64,000 bases of DNA, taken from positions 1,610,001-1,674,000 of the forward strand of contig NZ_CP041659.1 of the NCBI RefSeq assembly GCF_007998985.1. Reading direction: 5' to 3'. The stretch is from Sphingomonas xanthus. Lineage in GTDB: Bacteria > Pseudomonadota > Alphaproteobacteria > Sphingomonadales > Sphingomonadaceae. Positions 40,816 through 50,403 of the stretch are shown one piece after another. Position 1 is the first letter of the stretch; the number at the start of each line of letters is the position of its first letter. The notes beneath the pieces are model-generated. The model made no database searches. It worked only from the letters and a program-made list of their open reading frames with translations, and had not been told where the DNA came from. The position numbers and the translations under genes were made by a program.

Positions 40816-41762
40816 ACTGGGATCGGCTGAAACAGCTGTTTGGGCGGGAATATCTGCCGATGATCGCGCTCATCGCCATGTGGGCGGTGATCGTCGTCGC
40901 GATCGGCCACGCGGACGCAGCCCGCCTGCTGGCCGCGATCACCTTCATTCGCGCCGCGCAGATGCTGACCCGGCTGTCGACGGCTTCGTTGATGCGCAAG
41001 CGCATTCGCGCGTCGCGCGATGTCCGGCGACAGGCCAAGCGGCTGGCTACCGAGTTTCAGTTGATGGCATTGATCGCCGCCCTGCTGACGGTCGCGGCGA
41101 TTAGCGAAGGATTGAAGGCGGTTGGCCAATATGAGCTTGCGACCTACCTGCCCTTCGTCGCGATCGGCATGCCGGCGCGATACATCCGCCAGGCCGACGT
41201 CAAGACCGCCTCGCGCTATTTCCGGCTGGCACTGAGCGGAAGCGGGCTGGTCATGGTGTCGATCGGATGGGCGGCCGGGCTCACCGGGCTGGCCATGGCC
41301 TTTGCGTTCGGCGCGCGCGAATGGATTGCCTACATGGTCATGCGCCTGTGGCCCAAGCCGCCTTTCGTGCCGCGCAGGCATATCGCCGAGCCGCTTACTT
41401 TCGCGGAAGTCGCGATGAATTCCGCCGTGGTCAGCCGCAGGATGCTGACCTATCGCCTGTCGAAGACGCTGCTGGCGGCGTTCGGCCCATTCGGCAACAT
41501 GGCCGCGCGGACCGGCCGAGAGCTGAAATGGCACCGCAAGATCGAACCCTATCTACCGCACCATCTCGGCGGGTTCATCCTGTTCACCGTGGTCACTCTT
41601 GGGGGCGGCGCGATGCTGGCGACGTACATCGACGAACCGGCGGCGATGATTGCCGCCGCCGCGATGTGGCAGGTCGGGATGGCGACGTTCAATGTGGTAC
41701 TGTTGTGGCGATGGCTTCCGGAACGGCCGGAAGAGGTCGACGATGAAGACGATGACGACTGA
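40812..41762 (+). CDS. Polytopic membrane protein with acidic tail
   Basis: A 316-residue membrane protein with eight or so hydrophobic segments in two groups: residues 15-60, 90-170, then 255-305. A tail of eight acidic residues (VDDEDDDD) ends it. The family is not recognised. It starts inside the stop codon of the CDP-alcohol transferase gene, so the two products probably act together, perhaps as enzyme and flippase in an envelope lipid pathway. That role is inferred from context only. Confidence 0.7.
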   Translation: MNWDRLKQLFGREYLPMIALIAMWAVIVVAIGHADAARLLAAITFIRAAQMLTRLSTASLMRKRIRASRDVRRQAKRLATEFQLMALIAALLTVAAISEGLKAVGQYELATYLPFVAIGMPARYIRQADVKTASRYFRLALSGSGLVMVSIGWAAGLTGLAMAFAFGAREWIAYMVMRLWPKPPFVPRRHIAEPLTFAEVAMNSAVVSRRMLTYRLSKTLLAAFGPFGNMAARTGRELKWHRKIEPYLPHHLGGFILFTVVTLGGGAMLATYIDEPAAMIAAAAMWQVGMATFNVVLLWRWLPERPEEVDDEDDDD

Positions 41763-41777
41763 GTCAGCGCGGTGTCG

Positions 41778-42377
41778 TCAGGCCTGATTGCGCGCTTCGC
41801 CGGCGCGAAGCCGTTCGAAGAAATGCTTGCGGCATAGCGCGACATAACGGTCGTTCCCGCCGATCTCCGTCTGGGCCCCAGCGGCGACCGCATGGCCGTG
41901 GGAATCGACCCGCAGGTTCATGGTTGCCTTGCGCCCGCATTCGCACACGGCCTTCAGCTCGATCAGTGCGTCCGCCAGCGCCAGCAGGACCGCGGAGCCT
42001 TCGAACAGATTGGCCCGGAAGTCGGTCCTTAGCCCGTAGCAGAGGACGGGAACCGACAGTTCGTCAGCGACGCGGCACAATTGGAGCACATGGTTCCGGG
42101 TCAGGAATTGCGCTTCGTCGACCAGGATGCAGTCGAGTTTGCGCCTTTTCAGTTCCGTTTCGACCTCGCCGAGCAGGTCGACGGTTGGGTCAAAGGTCCG
42201 CGCCGGTGCGTTGAGCGCGATCCGTGAGCCGATGGTCCCGGCTCCGGCACGGTCGTCCAGCGCCGCGGTCCACAGCATCGTCTCCATCCCGCGTTCGCGA
42301 TAGTTGAAATCGGCCTGCAGCAGCGTCGTCGATTTTCCGGCGTTCATCGCCGCATAGTAGAAATAGAGCTTGGCCAT
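41778..42377 (-). CDS. tdk: Thymidine kinase
   Basis: A 199-residue type II thymidine kinase of nucleotide salvage. The P-loop is NAGKSTTLL near residue 12, the Asp-Glu pair is in CILVDEAQFL, and a zinc site is formed by the CECG cysteines and later ligands. ATG 42377 is chosen because the conserved [16 protein letters not shown] begins there. It overlaps the stop of the acetyltransferase gene. It is the last gene of the rimP-nusA-infB transcript. Confidence 0.92.
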   Translation of the reverse strand: MAKLYFYYAAMNAGKSTTLLQADFNYRERGMETMLWTAALDDRAGAGTIGSRIALNAPARTFDPTVDLLGEVETELKRRKLDCILVDEAQFLTRNHVLQLCRVADELSVPVLCYGLRTDFRANLFEGSAVLLALADALIELKAVCECGRKATMNLRVDSHGHAVAAGAQTEIGGNDRYVALCRKHFFERLRAGEARNQA

Positions 42378-42928
42378 CAGCCGAGGTTTCGAGCAGGCGG
42401 CCACTCTTCCTGCAAGATCGAATAGATCGCCGTGTCGCGGACATGGCCAGTCCAGGTGATGCGGTCAGCACGGATAACCCCTTCGCGGACCGCGCCTAGC
42501 CGGGCCAGCGCCGCCTGGCTGCGCGCGTTGCGAACATCAACGCGAAATTCGGCGCGGCGGATCCCGCATTCGAATGCCCGGCGCAGCATCATGTCCTTGG
42601 CGCGGAAATTGAATCCGGTCCCGCGCAGGTGCGGGCGGTAATAGGTCCCGCCGATTTCCAGAACCTGCCGGCTTTCGTCGATGCCGAGGAAGCTCGACAT
42701 GCCGGCAAGGTCCCGGCCCTCGAACAGGACGAACACGCGGTTCAGCGGATTGCGCACGAACCGGTCGATGCTGGCATCAAAGCCGTCCGGCCCGAAATCG
42801 AGCGAATAGATTTGCCAGATCCGGTCGTCTTCCGCGCATGCGGCCTTCAGCGCGGCTCGGAGAGTTTCATCGAAAGGAAGCGCCGAAACGCCGTCGCCGG
42901 CCATCGGCTCGCTGAGGCAGGCGATCAT
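42377..42928 (-). CDS. GNAT family N-acetyltransferase
   Basis: A 183-residue acetyltransferase of the RimJ/RimL-like group. The acetyl-CoA loop is in [20 protein letters not shown], and [20 protein letters not shown] is the conserved C-terminal part. The target amine, protein or small molecule, is unknown. It is coupled to rbfA (ATGA) and tdk on either side. Confidence 0.8.
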   Translation of the reverse strand: MIACLSEPMAGDGVSALPFDETLRAALKAACAEDDRIWQIYSLDFGPDGFDASIDRFVRNPLNRVFVLFEGRDLAGMSSFLGIDESRQVLEIGGTYYRPHLRGTGFNFRAKDMMLRRAFECGIRRAEFRVDVRNARSQAALARLGAVREGVIRADRITWTGHVRDTAIYSILQEEWPPARNLG

Positions 42929-43329
42929 TCGGTGTCGGGCTCGGCGCCAAGGTCCTGCGCGACATGATCACTTCGCAACAGGCGGTCGATGTGGCTGCCT
43001 TCGTCGAAGCTCTCATCGGTCAGGAATTTGAGGCGCGCGGCATATTTCAACTGCACTCGTTTCGCGACCTCGCGCTGGAGGTAGGCGGTATTGGTGCGCA
43101 GCGCCTTGAGTACCGCTTCCTCCTCCTGGCCCAGCAGCGGCTTCACGAACACCGTGGCGTGGCGAAGGTCGGGGCTCATGCGGACCTCGGTGACGCTGAC
43201 GAGGTGCGATTGAAGCACCTCGTCATGCACGTCCCCGCGTTGCAGGATTTCCGAAAGCACATGGCGCACCTGCTCGCCGACGCGAAGCAGCCGGACCGAT
43301 CGGCCCTCGGGCGTTTCCTTGGTCCGCAT
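42925..43329 (-). CDS. rbfA: 30S ribosome-binding factor
   Basis: A 134-residue KH-fold assembly factor for the 30S subunit, needed in the cold in many bacteria. [20 protein letters not shown] and [19 protein letters not shown] are typical. The start shares a base with the infB stop (TAATG), the usual tight coupling. Confidence 0.95.
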   Translation of the reverse strand: MRTKETPEGRSVRLLRVGEQVRHVLSEILQRGDVHDEVLQSHLVSVTEVRMSPDLRHATVFVKPLLGQEEEAVLKALRTNTAYLQREVAKRVQLKYAARLKFLTDESFDEGSHIDRLLRSDHVAQDLGAEPDTE

Positions 43330-45848
43330 TAAAGCGTGCGCGCCCGTTCCTCGACCTCAAAGACCTCGAGCATGTCGCCGGCCTTGATGTCGTTGGTTTC
43401 GGCCAGCAGGACACCGCATTCCATGCCTGCCACGACCTGCGCGACGTCGTCCTTGAAACGCCGCAGCGAGGAGATCGTCGTCTTGGAGACGATGACGTCG
43501 TCGCGGGTAAGGCGGGCGTGCAGACCCTTCTTGATAAGGCCTTCGAGAACCAGCAGGCCAGCGGCCTTGTCTTTCTTGCCCGCCGGGAAGACTTCCTGGA
43601 CCTTGGCACGGCCGACCACGTTTTCGATGATTTCCGGACCCAGTTCGCCGGCCATCGCCCCCTTCACCCAATCGGTGAGGTGATAGATGACGTCATAGTA
43701 GCGGAACTCGACCTTGTTGCGTTCGGCCGCGGTGCGCGCATTGGCGTTGGGACGAACGTTGAAGCCGATGATCGGCGCGCCCGTCGAAGCCGCGAGCGTC
43801 ACGTCGCTTTCGGTGATCGCCCCCACGCCCGAGTGAAGCACCCGGACACGGATTTCATCGGTCGAAATCTTGTTGAGCGCGTTAACGATCGCTTCGACCG
43901 AACCTTGGACGTCGGCCTTCACCACCATCGGGAATTCAATGGTCGTCGAGGCTTTCGACGCGAACATCGTCTCAAGGCTCATCGGCGCGGTAGTGGTCCT
44001 CTTCTTGTCGAGCACGCCCTGGCGATAGGTCGCGACCTCGCGGGCACGGGCCTCATTCTCCACCACAGTAAGCTGGTCTCCCGCCGACGGCACGGCACCG
44101 AGGCCGAGCACTTCGACCGGAACCGATGGGCCGGCTTCCTTCACCTGCTTGCCATGATCGTCGAGCATCGCACGGACCTTGCCCGAAGCGGCGCCGACGA
44201 CGATCACGTCGCCAACCTTCAGCGTGCCGCGCTGGACCAGCACGGTAGCGACCGGTCCACGGCCCTTGTCGAGCTTCGCCTCGACAACGGTCGCTTCGGC
44301 GGCGCGGTCGGGGTTGGCCTTGAGCTCGAGGATTTCGGCCTGGATGTTGATCGCATCCAGCAACCCGTCAAGGTTGGTCTTCTTGAGCGCCGACACTTCG
44401 ACGTCCTGCACGTCGCCGCCCATGTCTTCGACGATGATCTCGTGCTGCAGCAGTTCCTCGCGGACCTTTTGCGGCTTGGCCTCGGGCTTGTCGATCTTGT
44501 TGATCGCCACGATCATCGGCACGCCGGCCGCCTTGGTATGATTGATGGCCTCGATCGTCTGGGGCTTCAGTCCGTCATCGGCGGCTACCACGAGAACGAC
44601 GATGTCGGTGACGTTCGCGCCGCGGGCGCGCATCTCCGTAAAGGCTTCGTGGCCCGGCGTGTCGAGGAAGGTGATCTTCGACTTGTCCTTCATCGCCACC
44701 TGATAGGCGCCGATATGCTGGGTGATGCCGCCGGCTTCCCCGGTCTGGACCGCAGCGCCGCGGATCGCGTCGAGCAACGAGGTCTTGCCATGGTCGACAT
44801 GGCCCATGATCGTCACCACCGGCGGACGCGACTTCAACGTTTCGTCGGCATCGACGTCGGTCGACGTGTCGATGTCGATATCGCTGTCGCTGACGCGCTT
44901 GATATTGTGCCCGAACTCCGTGACGAGAAGTTCCGCTGTGTCCTGGTCGATCGCCTGATTGACGGTGACCATCATCCCCATCTTGAACAGCGCCTTCACC
45001 AGGTCGGCGGCCTTCTCGGCCATGCGGTTGGCCAGTTCGCCGACCGTGATGCTTTCCGGGACTACGACATCGCGAACCTGCTTCGCCGACGGACCCGACG
45101 ACTGATGGGCGCGCTTTTCCTTTTCCCGTGCGCGGCGCAGCGCAGCAAGGCTCCGCGCCCGGCTGTCGTCTTCGCCTGACAGGGCGCGCGTGACGGTAAG
45201 CTTGCCCGAATGACGGCGGTCGTCGCGCGGGCGATGCGCGCTGGGGCGCGACGGTTCTGGACGCTTGGGCGCATGGGCCGGGGCCGATGCGGGACGGCGG
45301 AAACCGCGCTCTTCGGGCGCTTCCTGCTTGGCCGGCGCGGCTTCAGGCTTGGCCGCTTCGGCGGCGGCCAGGTCCGCAGCCTCACTGCTGTCGTCCTGGG
45401 CCTTCTGGGCAGCTTCCTCCTCGGCCTTGCGATTCTCCTCCGCGCGGCGCTTCTCGTCCTCGCTTTGCGCCTGCTTCGAGCGTTCCTCGCGGCGGCGCGC
45501 TTCCTCGAGCGAGGCCATGCGCGATTCTTCTGCCTCGCGCTGCAGCCGCTCCATCTCTTCGCGCCGGCGAGCAATTTGTTCGGCTTCCGAAAGCTTCCGT
45601 TGCGGCGCCGGCTTGGGCGCGGGCGCGGCGGGCTTGGGCGCTGGGGGAGGAGCCTCGGCCTTCTTTTCCTCGGCCGGCGGCGGGGTTTCGCCCGGCTTGC
45701 CAAGGATCCGGCGCTTCTTGACCTCAACCACGACCGTGTTCGACCGGCCATGGCTGAAGCTCTGCTTCACCTTGCCGGTTTCGACCGTGCGCTTGAGGCC
45801 CAGCGGCGGCCGGGTACCAAGCTTGGGCTTGTCGCTCTGGTCGGTCAT
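43329..45848 (-). CDS. infB: Translation initiation factor IF-2
   Basis: An 839-residue GTPase delivering initiator tRNA. The N-terminal 270 residues are Ala/Pro/Glu/Arg-rich with a long charged helix ([20 protein letters not shown]). The G domain follows with [17 protein letters not shown] and NKIDKP, then domains II-IV ending [12 protein letters not shown]. The N-terminal [20 protein letters not shown] is an alphaproteobacterial hallmark. It overlaps the upstream YlxR-like gene by ATGA. Confidence 0.96.
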   Translation of the reverse strand: MTDQSDKPKLGTRPPLGLKRTVETGKVKQSFSHGRSNTVVVEVKKRRILGKPGETPPPAEEKKAEAPPPAPKPAAPAPKPAPQRKLSEAEQIARRREEMERLQREAEESRMASLEEARRREERSKQAQSEDEKRRAEENRKAEEEAAQKAQDDSSEAADLAAAEAAKPEAAPAKQEAPEERGFRRPASAPAHAPKRPEPSRPSAHRPRDDRRHSGKLTVTRALSGEDDSRARSLAALRRAREKEKRAHQSSGPSAKQVRDVVVPESITVGELANRMAEKAADLVKALFKMGMMVTVNQAIDQDTAELLVTEFGHNIKRVSDSDIDIDTSTDVDADETLKSRPPVVTIMGHVDHGKTSLLDAIRGAAVQTGEAGGITQHIGAYQVAMKDKSKITFLDTPGHEAFTEMRARGANVTDIVVLVVAADDGLKPQTIEAINHTKAAGVPMIVAINKIDKPEAKPQKVREELLQHEIIVEDMGGDVQDVEVSALKKTNLDGLLDAINIQAEILELKANPDRAAEATVVEAKLDKGRGPVATVLVQRGTLKVGDVIVVGAASGKVRAMLDDHGKQVKEAGPSVPVEVLGLGAVPSAGDQLTVVENEARAREVATYRQGVLDKKRTTTAPMSLETMFASKASTTIEFPMVVKADVQGSVEAIVNALNKISTDEIRVRVLHSGVGAITESDVTLAASTGAPIIGFNVRPNANARTAAERNKVEFRYYDVIYHLTDWVKGAMAGELGPEIIENVVGRAKVQEVFPAGKKDKAAGLLVLEGLIKKGLHARLTRDDVIVSKTTISSLRRFKDDVAQVVAGMECGVLLAETNDIKAGDMLEVFEVEERARTL

Positions 45849-46561
45849 GCGTTTCCTTCGTGTCTAATCTGTTCGCCCGCGTCCGGCCCCGCGGCGTCGC
45901 CGCCGTCTAGCCCAGCATCGGGATCAATGAAAGCGCGCCACCGGGCGATGGCGCTTAATACGCGCCTCGCGGCGGCGGCGTCGGTAAGTGCGATATGTAC
46001 CACATTTTCGCGGCCAAGCGCCATGGACAAGATGGTGCGCGGTTCGGGAAATTCCAGTCCGGCAGGACCGCCCCCGCCGACACGCCATGCCTGGTCGAGC
46101 TTCCGGCGGCCGTCGGCGCCGGCGTCGGCGGCATGGATCAGCAGGTGAACCTTGCCCTGACGGGCGGCCGCCTCGACCCGCTCCGCGCCATTGACCAGCA
46201 TTCCGCCCCGCGCCTCGAGACCGAGCCGGTCGAGGGCATGCTGGCGAAGGGCGGTCTCGATCCGCTCGCCTAGATCGGACGGAATTTCTAACGCCTGCGT
46301 CTTGAAGGCTCGCGACAATGCGCCCTTGAGCCGGCCCTTGGCATTGGCTTCGTCGACCGTCCTGCGGTCTACCCCGATCCAGGCGCCGCGTCCGGGCGCG
46401 CGGGCGCGCACGTCGGGGGCAACTTGGCCGTCGGGACCAAGCGCCAGGCGCACCAGTGCGTCCTTGGGTCGAACGACACGGCTGAGCACACAGGTCCGTT
46501 CCGGACCCGCGCCTTCGTCAACGGTGTCGGTGGCTACGGCCTCATTGGGTGGAGTCCGCAT
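45845..46561 (-). CDS. YlxR (DUF448) / L7Ae-like RNA-binding protein
   Basis: A 238-residue two-domain protein. The YlxR domain (ERTCVLSRVVRPKDALVRLA and GRGAWIGVDRRTVDEA) is followed by an L7Ae/L30e-like domain (AARQGKVHLLIHAADAGADG). The usual CxxC of YlxR is reduced to one Cys. ATG 46561 lies six bases after GAGGAGG, so it is preferred to the ATG 15 bases upstream. It lies between nusA and infB as in most bacteria and overlaps nusA by 20 bases. A regulatory role at tRNA-derived RNAs or RNase P is known for YlxR elsewhere. Confidence 0.88.
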   Translation of the reverse strand: MRTPPNEAVATDTVDEGAGPERTCVLSRVVRPKDALVRLALGPDGQVAPDVRARAPGRGAWIGVDRRTVDEANAKGRLKGALSRAFKTQALEIPSDLGERIETALRQHALDRLGLEARGGMLVNGAERVEAAARQGKVHLLIHAADAGADGRRKLDQAWRVGGGGPAGLEFPEPRTILSMALGRENVVHIALTDAAAARRVLSAIARWRAFIDPDAGLDGGDAAGPDAGEQIRHEGNA

Positions 46562-48158
46562 CGGCGGCCTCCTCATCTTCGAACCAATGGGCTCGGGCGG
46601 CCATAATGATCTCGTTGCCCTGCTCCTCGGTCAGGCCATAATCGGCAAGGATTCCGGCCTTGTCCTCGCTGCGCTTGCTGGTTTCGGCGCGGCGGCGCGG
46701 CTCGACCCGCTTTTTCTGGATCAGCTCATCGGTCGCAAGGTCGGCAAGATCGTCGAGCATCCGGATATTGGCCTTGCCCAGCGTCACCAGCATCGCTTCG
46801 GTGATGTAGGGCAGTTCGGCCAGCGCGTCCTCGACGCCCAGGGCCTTGCGCTCTTCGCGGGCGGCAGCCTCGCGGCGCTCCAGCGCTTCCGTTGCGCGGC
46901 TCTGCAGCTCGCCGGCGATCTCGTCGTCGAGACCTTCGATCGACGCAATCTCGTCGAGTTCGACATAAGCCACTTCCTCGAGACTGGTGAACCCTTCGGC
47001 GACCAGCAACTGGGCAAGCGTCTCGTCGACGTCCAGCTCGTTCTGGAACATCTCCGAACGCTCGACGAATTCGCGCTGGCGCTTCTCCGAGGCGTCGGCC
47101 TCGGTCAAGATATCGATCTGCGAATTGGTCAGCTGGCTTGCAAGGCGGACGTTCTGGCCGCGGCGGCCGATGGCCAGGCTGAGCTGGTCATCGGGGACAA
47201 CCACTTCGATCCGGCCCTCTTCCTCGTCGATCACGACCCGGCTGACGGTTGCCGGCTGAAGCGCATTGACGACGAAGGTGGCCGTGTCCTCGCTCCACGG
47301 GATGATGTCGATCTTCTCGCCCTGCAATTCCTGGACGACTGCCTGAACCCGGCTGCCCTTCATGCCGACGCAGGCGCCGACCGGGTCGATCGAGCTATCG
47401 TAGCTGATGACGCCGATCTTGGCGCGCGAACCCGGGTCGCGGGCGGCGGCCTTGATCTCGATAATGCCGTCGTAGATTTCCGGCACTTCCTGCGCGAACA
47501 GCTTCTTCATAAAATCGGGGTGGGCGCGCGAAAGGAAGATCTGCGGGCCGCGGGTTTCACGGGCGACACGCAAGATCAGCGAACGGATACGGTCACCGAC
47601 CCGGACCATTTCGCGCGGGATCTGCGCGTCGCGGCGGATGACGCCCTCGGCACGGCCAAGATCGACGACGACGTGGCCGAATTCGACCCGCTTGACGACG
47701 CCGGTGATGACTTCGCCCGCGCGGTCCTTGAATTCTTCATATTGGCGCTCGCGCTCGGCGTCGCGGACCTTCTGGAAGATGACTTGCTTGGCGGCCTGCG
47801 CGGCGATGCGGCCGAATTCGATCGGAGGCAACGGGTCGACGATGAAGTCGCCCAGCGCGGCACCCTTCTGCAGCTTCTCGGCGCCCTTCAGGTCAACCTG
47901 CTTGAAATAATCGTCGACCTCTTCGACCACTTCGAGGACGCGCCACAGGCGCAGGTCGCCGGTATTGGGGTCGAGCTTGGCACGAATGTCGTTCTCGGCG
48001 CCGTATCGGGCACGGGCAGCGCGCTGGATCGCGTCTTCCATCGCCTCGATGACGATCGCCTTGTCGATCAGCTTCTCGCGCGCGACGGCGTCGGCAATGG
48101 CCAGCAGTTCCGCCTTGTTGGCGGTCGCAGCTGCGGGAGAAGGAGCGGCAGTGGCCAT
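46542..48158 (-). CDS. nusA: Transcription termination/antitermination factor NusA
   Basis: A 538-residue RNA polymerase-binding factor: N-terminal domain, S1 (GEVITGVVKRVEFGHVVVDL), two KH domains (GACVGMKGSRVQAVVQEL and LSLAIGRRGQNVRLASQL) and acidic C-terminal repeats, with an end suited to alphaproteobacteria. ATG 48158 follows GGAAGG from the end of rimP and is preferred to a TTG three codons earlier. Confidence 0.96.
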   Translation of the reverse strand: MATAAPSPAAATANKAELLAIADAVAREKLIDKAIVIEAMEDAIQRAARARYGAENDIRAKLDPNTGDLRLWRVLEVVEEVDDYFKQVDLKGAEKLQKGAALGDFIVDPLPPIEFGRIAAQAAKQVIFQKVRDAERERQYEEFKDRAGEVITGVVKRVEFGHVVVDLGRAEGVIRRDAQIPREMVRVGDRIRSLILRVARETRGPQIFLSRAHPDFMKKLFAQEVPEIYDGIIEIKAAARDPGSRAKIGVISYDSSIDPVGACVGMKGSRVQAVVQELQGEKIDIIPWSEDTATFVVNALQPATVSRVVIDEEEGRIEVVVPDDQLSLAIGRRGQNVRLASQLTNSQIDILTEADASEKRQREFVERSEMFQNELDVDETLAQLLVAEGFTSLEEVAYVELDEIASIEGLDDEIAGELQSRATEALERREAAAREERKALGVEDALAELPYITEAMLVTLGKANIRMLDDLADLATDELIQKKRVEPRRRAETSKRSEDKAGILADYGLTEEQGNEIIMAARAHWFEDEEAADADSTQ

Positions 48159-48163
48159 GGTAT

Positions 48164-48700
48164 TCAACCTTCCGTCTTGATCTGATCGGCGCCTTCGAGG
48201 CTGAGCGGCGCGGTGGCGTTAATAAGCTTGTCGGTCAAGATGAGCTTGGCCGACGCGATGTTCGAATAGGCGACCTGGCGTTCGCCCTTGGTGGTGGCGA
48301 CGGTGATGATGTCGCCATCGACCCCGCAAATGTCGCCCGAGACCTGCTTGGCGCCGTCCTGCGGTTCGGCAAACCTGATCCTGGCCTCATGTCCGGTCCA
48401 ATCGGCATAATCCTGGAGGCGGGTCAGCGGCCGGTCGATGCCGGGCGAGCTGACCTCCAGCCGATAGGGGCCGTCAACCGGGTCGCGGCCGGCGGCTTCC
48501 TCAGCGTCGATCAGCTCCGACAAGGCGCGTGAAAGCGTCTCGCAATCGCCCAGCGTCAGCTGCCGCGTGTCGGGCCGTTCCGCCATCACCTGAAGGGTCG
48601 GGTCAGTCTTGCCGCCGATCATCGCGACGCGCACAAGCGCCAAGCCTTGCGCCTTGACGGCGGGCTCGATCAAGCGGGCGAGGGCAGTGGTATCGGTCAA
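48164..48700 (-). CDS. rimP: Ribosome maturation factor RimP
   Basis: A 178-residue 30S assembly factor. YRLEVSSPGIDRPLTRLQDY is the diagnostic block. The first codon is TTG at 48700 behind TGGAG. It is the first gene of the rimP-nusA-ylxR-infB-rbfA series, so the promoter should lie in 48701-48829. Confidence 0.94.
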   Translation of the reverse strand: MTDTTALARLIEPAVKAQGLALVRVAMIGGKTDPTLQVMAERPDTRQLTLGDCETLSRALSELIDAEEAAGRDPVDGPYRLEVSSPGIDRPLTRLQDYADWTGHEARIRFAEPQDGAKQVSGDICGVDGDIITVATTKGERQVAYSNIASAKLILTDKLINATAPLSLEGADQIKTEG

Positions 48701-48734
48701 CTAGGCTCCAGGTGCATATCCAAGTCCTCCCGGC

Positions 48735-48757
48735 GCCGGGCCGATCCCCGGCCCGGC
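48735..48757. terminator. GC-rich hairpin between the ICMT gene and rimP
   Basis: GCCGGGCC (48735-48742) pairs with GGCCCGGC (48750-48757) around seven bases. It is either the end of the polyketide/methyltransferase transcript or a leader structure of rimP; there is no T-run on the minus strand. Confidence 0.4.
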
Positions 48758-48829
48758 CTCAAGCATCTGGTGATGTCGAGGAGAGGACCGCCATATAGGC
48801 GCGAGCGCGACGCCGCGCAAGCCGAAGAG

Positions 48830-49318
48830 TCAGCGGCCAAGCGCGCGATTTTCGGCGCTGATCCTAACGGCGAGAATCCCCCCGTTGAGCAGGGAGAAAA
48901 TCAATGCGACCTGCCAGAGGCCGAAGATGAGCGGGAGAATGGCGATTTCGGCCATTACCACCAGGTAATTGGGATGATCGACGAAGCGGTAGGGGCCGGC
49001 CGAGACTAGCTTTTCGCCCGGCACGACGATGATCCGCGTCGTCCAGCGCGAACCGAGCGTCCGCAGCACCCAGATTCTGCCACCTTCGACGAGCAGGAAT
49101 AACGCGACCATGGGCAGGCTGACCGGGCGGCCGGGCGCAAACAACCACAGACTTGCAAGCCAGGCGGCGTGCAGCAGGACGATGAAGGGATAATGTCCAG
49201 GTGCGACTTCTTGTCCGCCGGCTGCAAGAAGGCGGAGCGTATTGGCGCGGGCGATCGGCAGCTCGACGAGCCGCTGCAGCGTCACGAAGCCGAGGATCGC
49301 GACCGTAGGCCAGATCAT
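48830..49318 (-). CDS. Isoprenylcysteine carboxyl methyltransferase-like membrane protein
   Basis: A 162-residue integral membrane methyltransferase with about four helices. The ICMT/PEMT SAM-binding motif is GPYRFVDHPNYLVVMAEI, followed by SAENRALG at the end. It is coupled by ATGA to a type III polyketide synthase gene. In Bacillus the equivalent pair BpsA-BpsB makes alkylpyrones and their methyl ethers, so O-methylation of the polyketide is the likely role. Confidence 0.82.
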   Translation of the reverse strand: MIWPTVAILGFVTLQRLVELPIARANTLRLLAAGGQEVAPGHYPFIVLLHAAWLASLWLFAPGRPVSLPMVALFLLVEGGRIWVLRTLGSRWTTRIIVVPGEKLVSAGPYRFVDHPNYLVVMAEIAILPLIFGLWQVALIFSLLNGGILAVRISAENRALGR

Positions 49319-50361
49319 CGCCGCTCCAGCAGCATGGCGGCGCAGGTGAAGCCGGGTCCAAAAGCGGTCAGCATCGTCCGGTCTGGAAGGCCGCGCGCAA
49401 TCAGCCGGTCCAGCGCGAACAGCACGGTCGGCGCGCTCATGTTGCCACAGGAGCGAAGCACTTCGCGTTCGATATCGAGCGTGCCGCCGGGCAGCGCGAG
49501 CGCCGTTTCGATAGCGTCGATGACCTTGACCCCGCCGGGATGACAGCAGAACCGGTCAATGTCGCCGCGCGACAGGTTCATCCCGTCCAGAAGTTCGTCG
49601 ACCGCGCCGGCAAGTTGCGCCTCGACAAAGGGCGGAATGGCCCGGTCGAACACCACCGCCAGGCCGGGATCCTCGACGCGCCAGCCCATGATTCCCAGCG
49701 TATCGGGCCACATCCGCTCGCCCGCTGCGGCGATGGTCGCGATTCCCTGCCCGCCAGATTCGACCACTGCCGCGGCGGCGCCGTCGCCGAAAATCGCGGT
49801 GGCGACGATCGCCGCCGGGTCGTCGCTGTCGAGCCGGATGGCGATTGAGCAGGTCTCGACAGTCACGAACAGCCAGCGGCTGCCGGGGCTGGCTGAGGCA
49901 AGCCGTGCCGCGGTCGCGAGACCGCTGACGCCGCCAGCGCAGCCCAGTCCGAACAAGGGCACGCGCGCGATGGCGGGGCTGAGCCCGATCGCCGGTCCGT
50001 TTCTGGCCTCGAGGCTGGGCGTGGCGATCCCGGTGGTGGACACGGTGACAACGCCATCGATGTCGGCCGGCTTAAGACCGGCATCGGCGATGGCCTTGGT
50101 GGCGACCTCGCAGAATAGCGCGTCGGCGGCGTCGAGGTAGAGGTGGTTGCGCGCCTCCCAGCCATGGTCGCCCCCATACCAGTCGAGCGGCGCGACGATG
50201 TGGCGCCTGGCGATCCCGGCATTGTCGAACACCTTCGCCAATCGGTCGAACAGCGCCGGGCGACCGCCGAACAGGGCACGGGCCTTGGCTTTGGCATCGG
50301 CCTGCGAAACGCTATGAGGGGGAAGAGCAGTGGCGACTGACAGGAGGCTGGCCTGGTTCAT
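49315..50361 (-). CDS. Type III polyketide synthase
   Basis: A 348-residue chalcone-synthase-fold enzyme that extends an acyl-CoA with malonyl-CoA units. The catalytic triad is Cys141 (FGLGCAGG), His274 (FCCHPGG) and Asn307 (SCGNMSAPT). Bacterial relatives with an ICMT partner form alkylresorcinols or alkylpyrones, which act as membrane phenolic lipids. Chain length and ring type cannot be read from the sequence. It starts 42 bases from the divergent sugar dehydrogenase. Confidence 0.88.
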   Translation of the reverse strand: MNQASLLSVATALPPHSVSQADAKAKARALFGGRPALFDRLAKVFDNAGIARRHIVAPLDWYGGDHGWEARNHLYLDAADALFCEVATKAIADAGLKPADIDGVVTVSTTGIATPSLEARNGPAIGLSPAIARVPLFGLGCAGGVSGLATAARLASASPGSRWLFVTVETCSIAIRLDSDDPAAIVATAIFGDGAAAAVVESGGQGIATIAAAGERMWPDTLGIMGWRVEDPGLAVVFDRAIPPFVEAQLAGAVDELLDGMNLSRGDIDRFCCHPGGVKVIDAIETALALPGGTLDIEREVLRSCGNMSAPTVLFALDRLIARGLPDRTMLTAFGPGFTCAAMLLERR

Positions 50362-50403
50362 AACGGTCCGGCGGTGCCCCTAGCTTGCAAAGGGAGAATG
50401 TGG

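Noticed and set aside
43518..45179. Long plus-strand frame of 553 codons opposite infB
   Set aside because: It is antisense to a certain infB, Arg/His-rich, without ribosome site or recognisable domain; GC-rich coding DNA often leaves such frames open.
46191..48185. Plus-strand frame of 664 codons opposite nusA
   Set aside because: It mirrors nusA and ylxR on the other strand and shows only a composition shadow of them.
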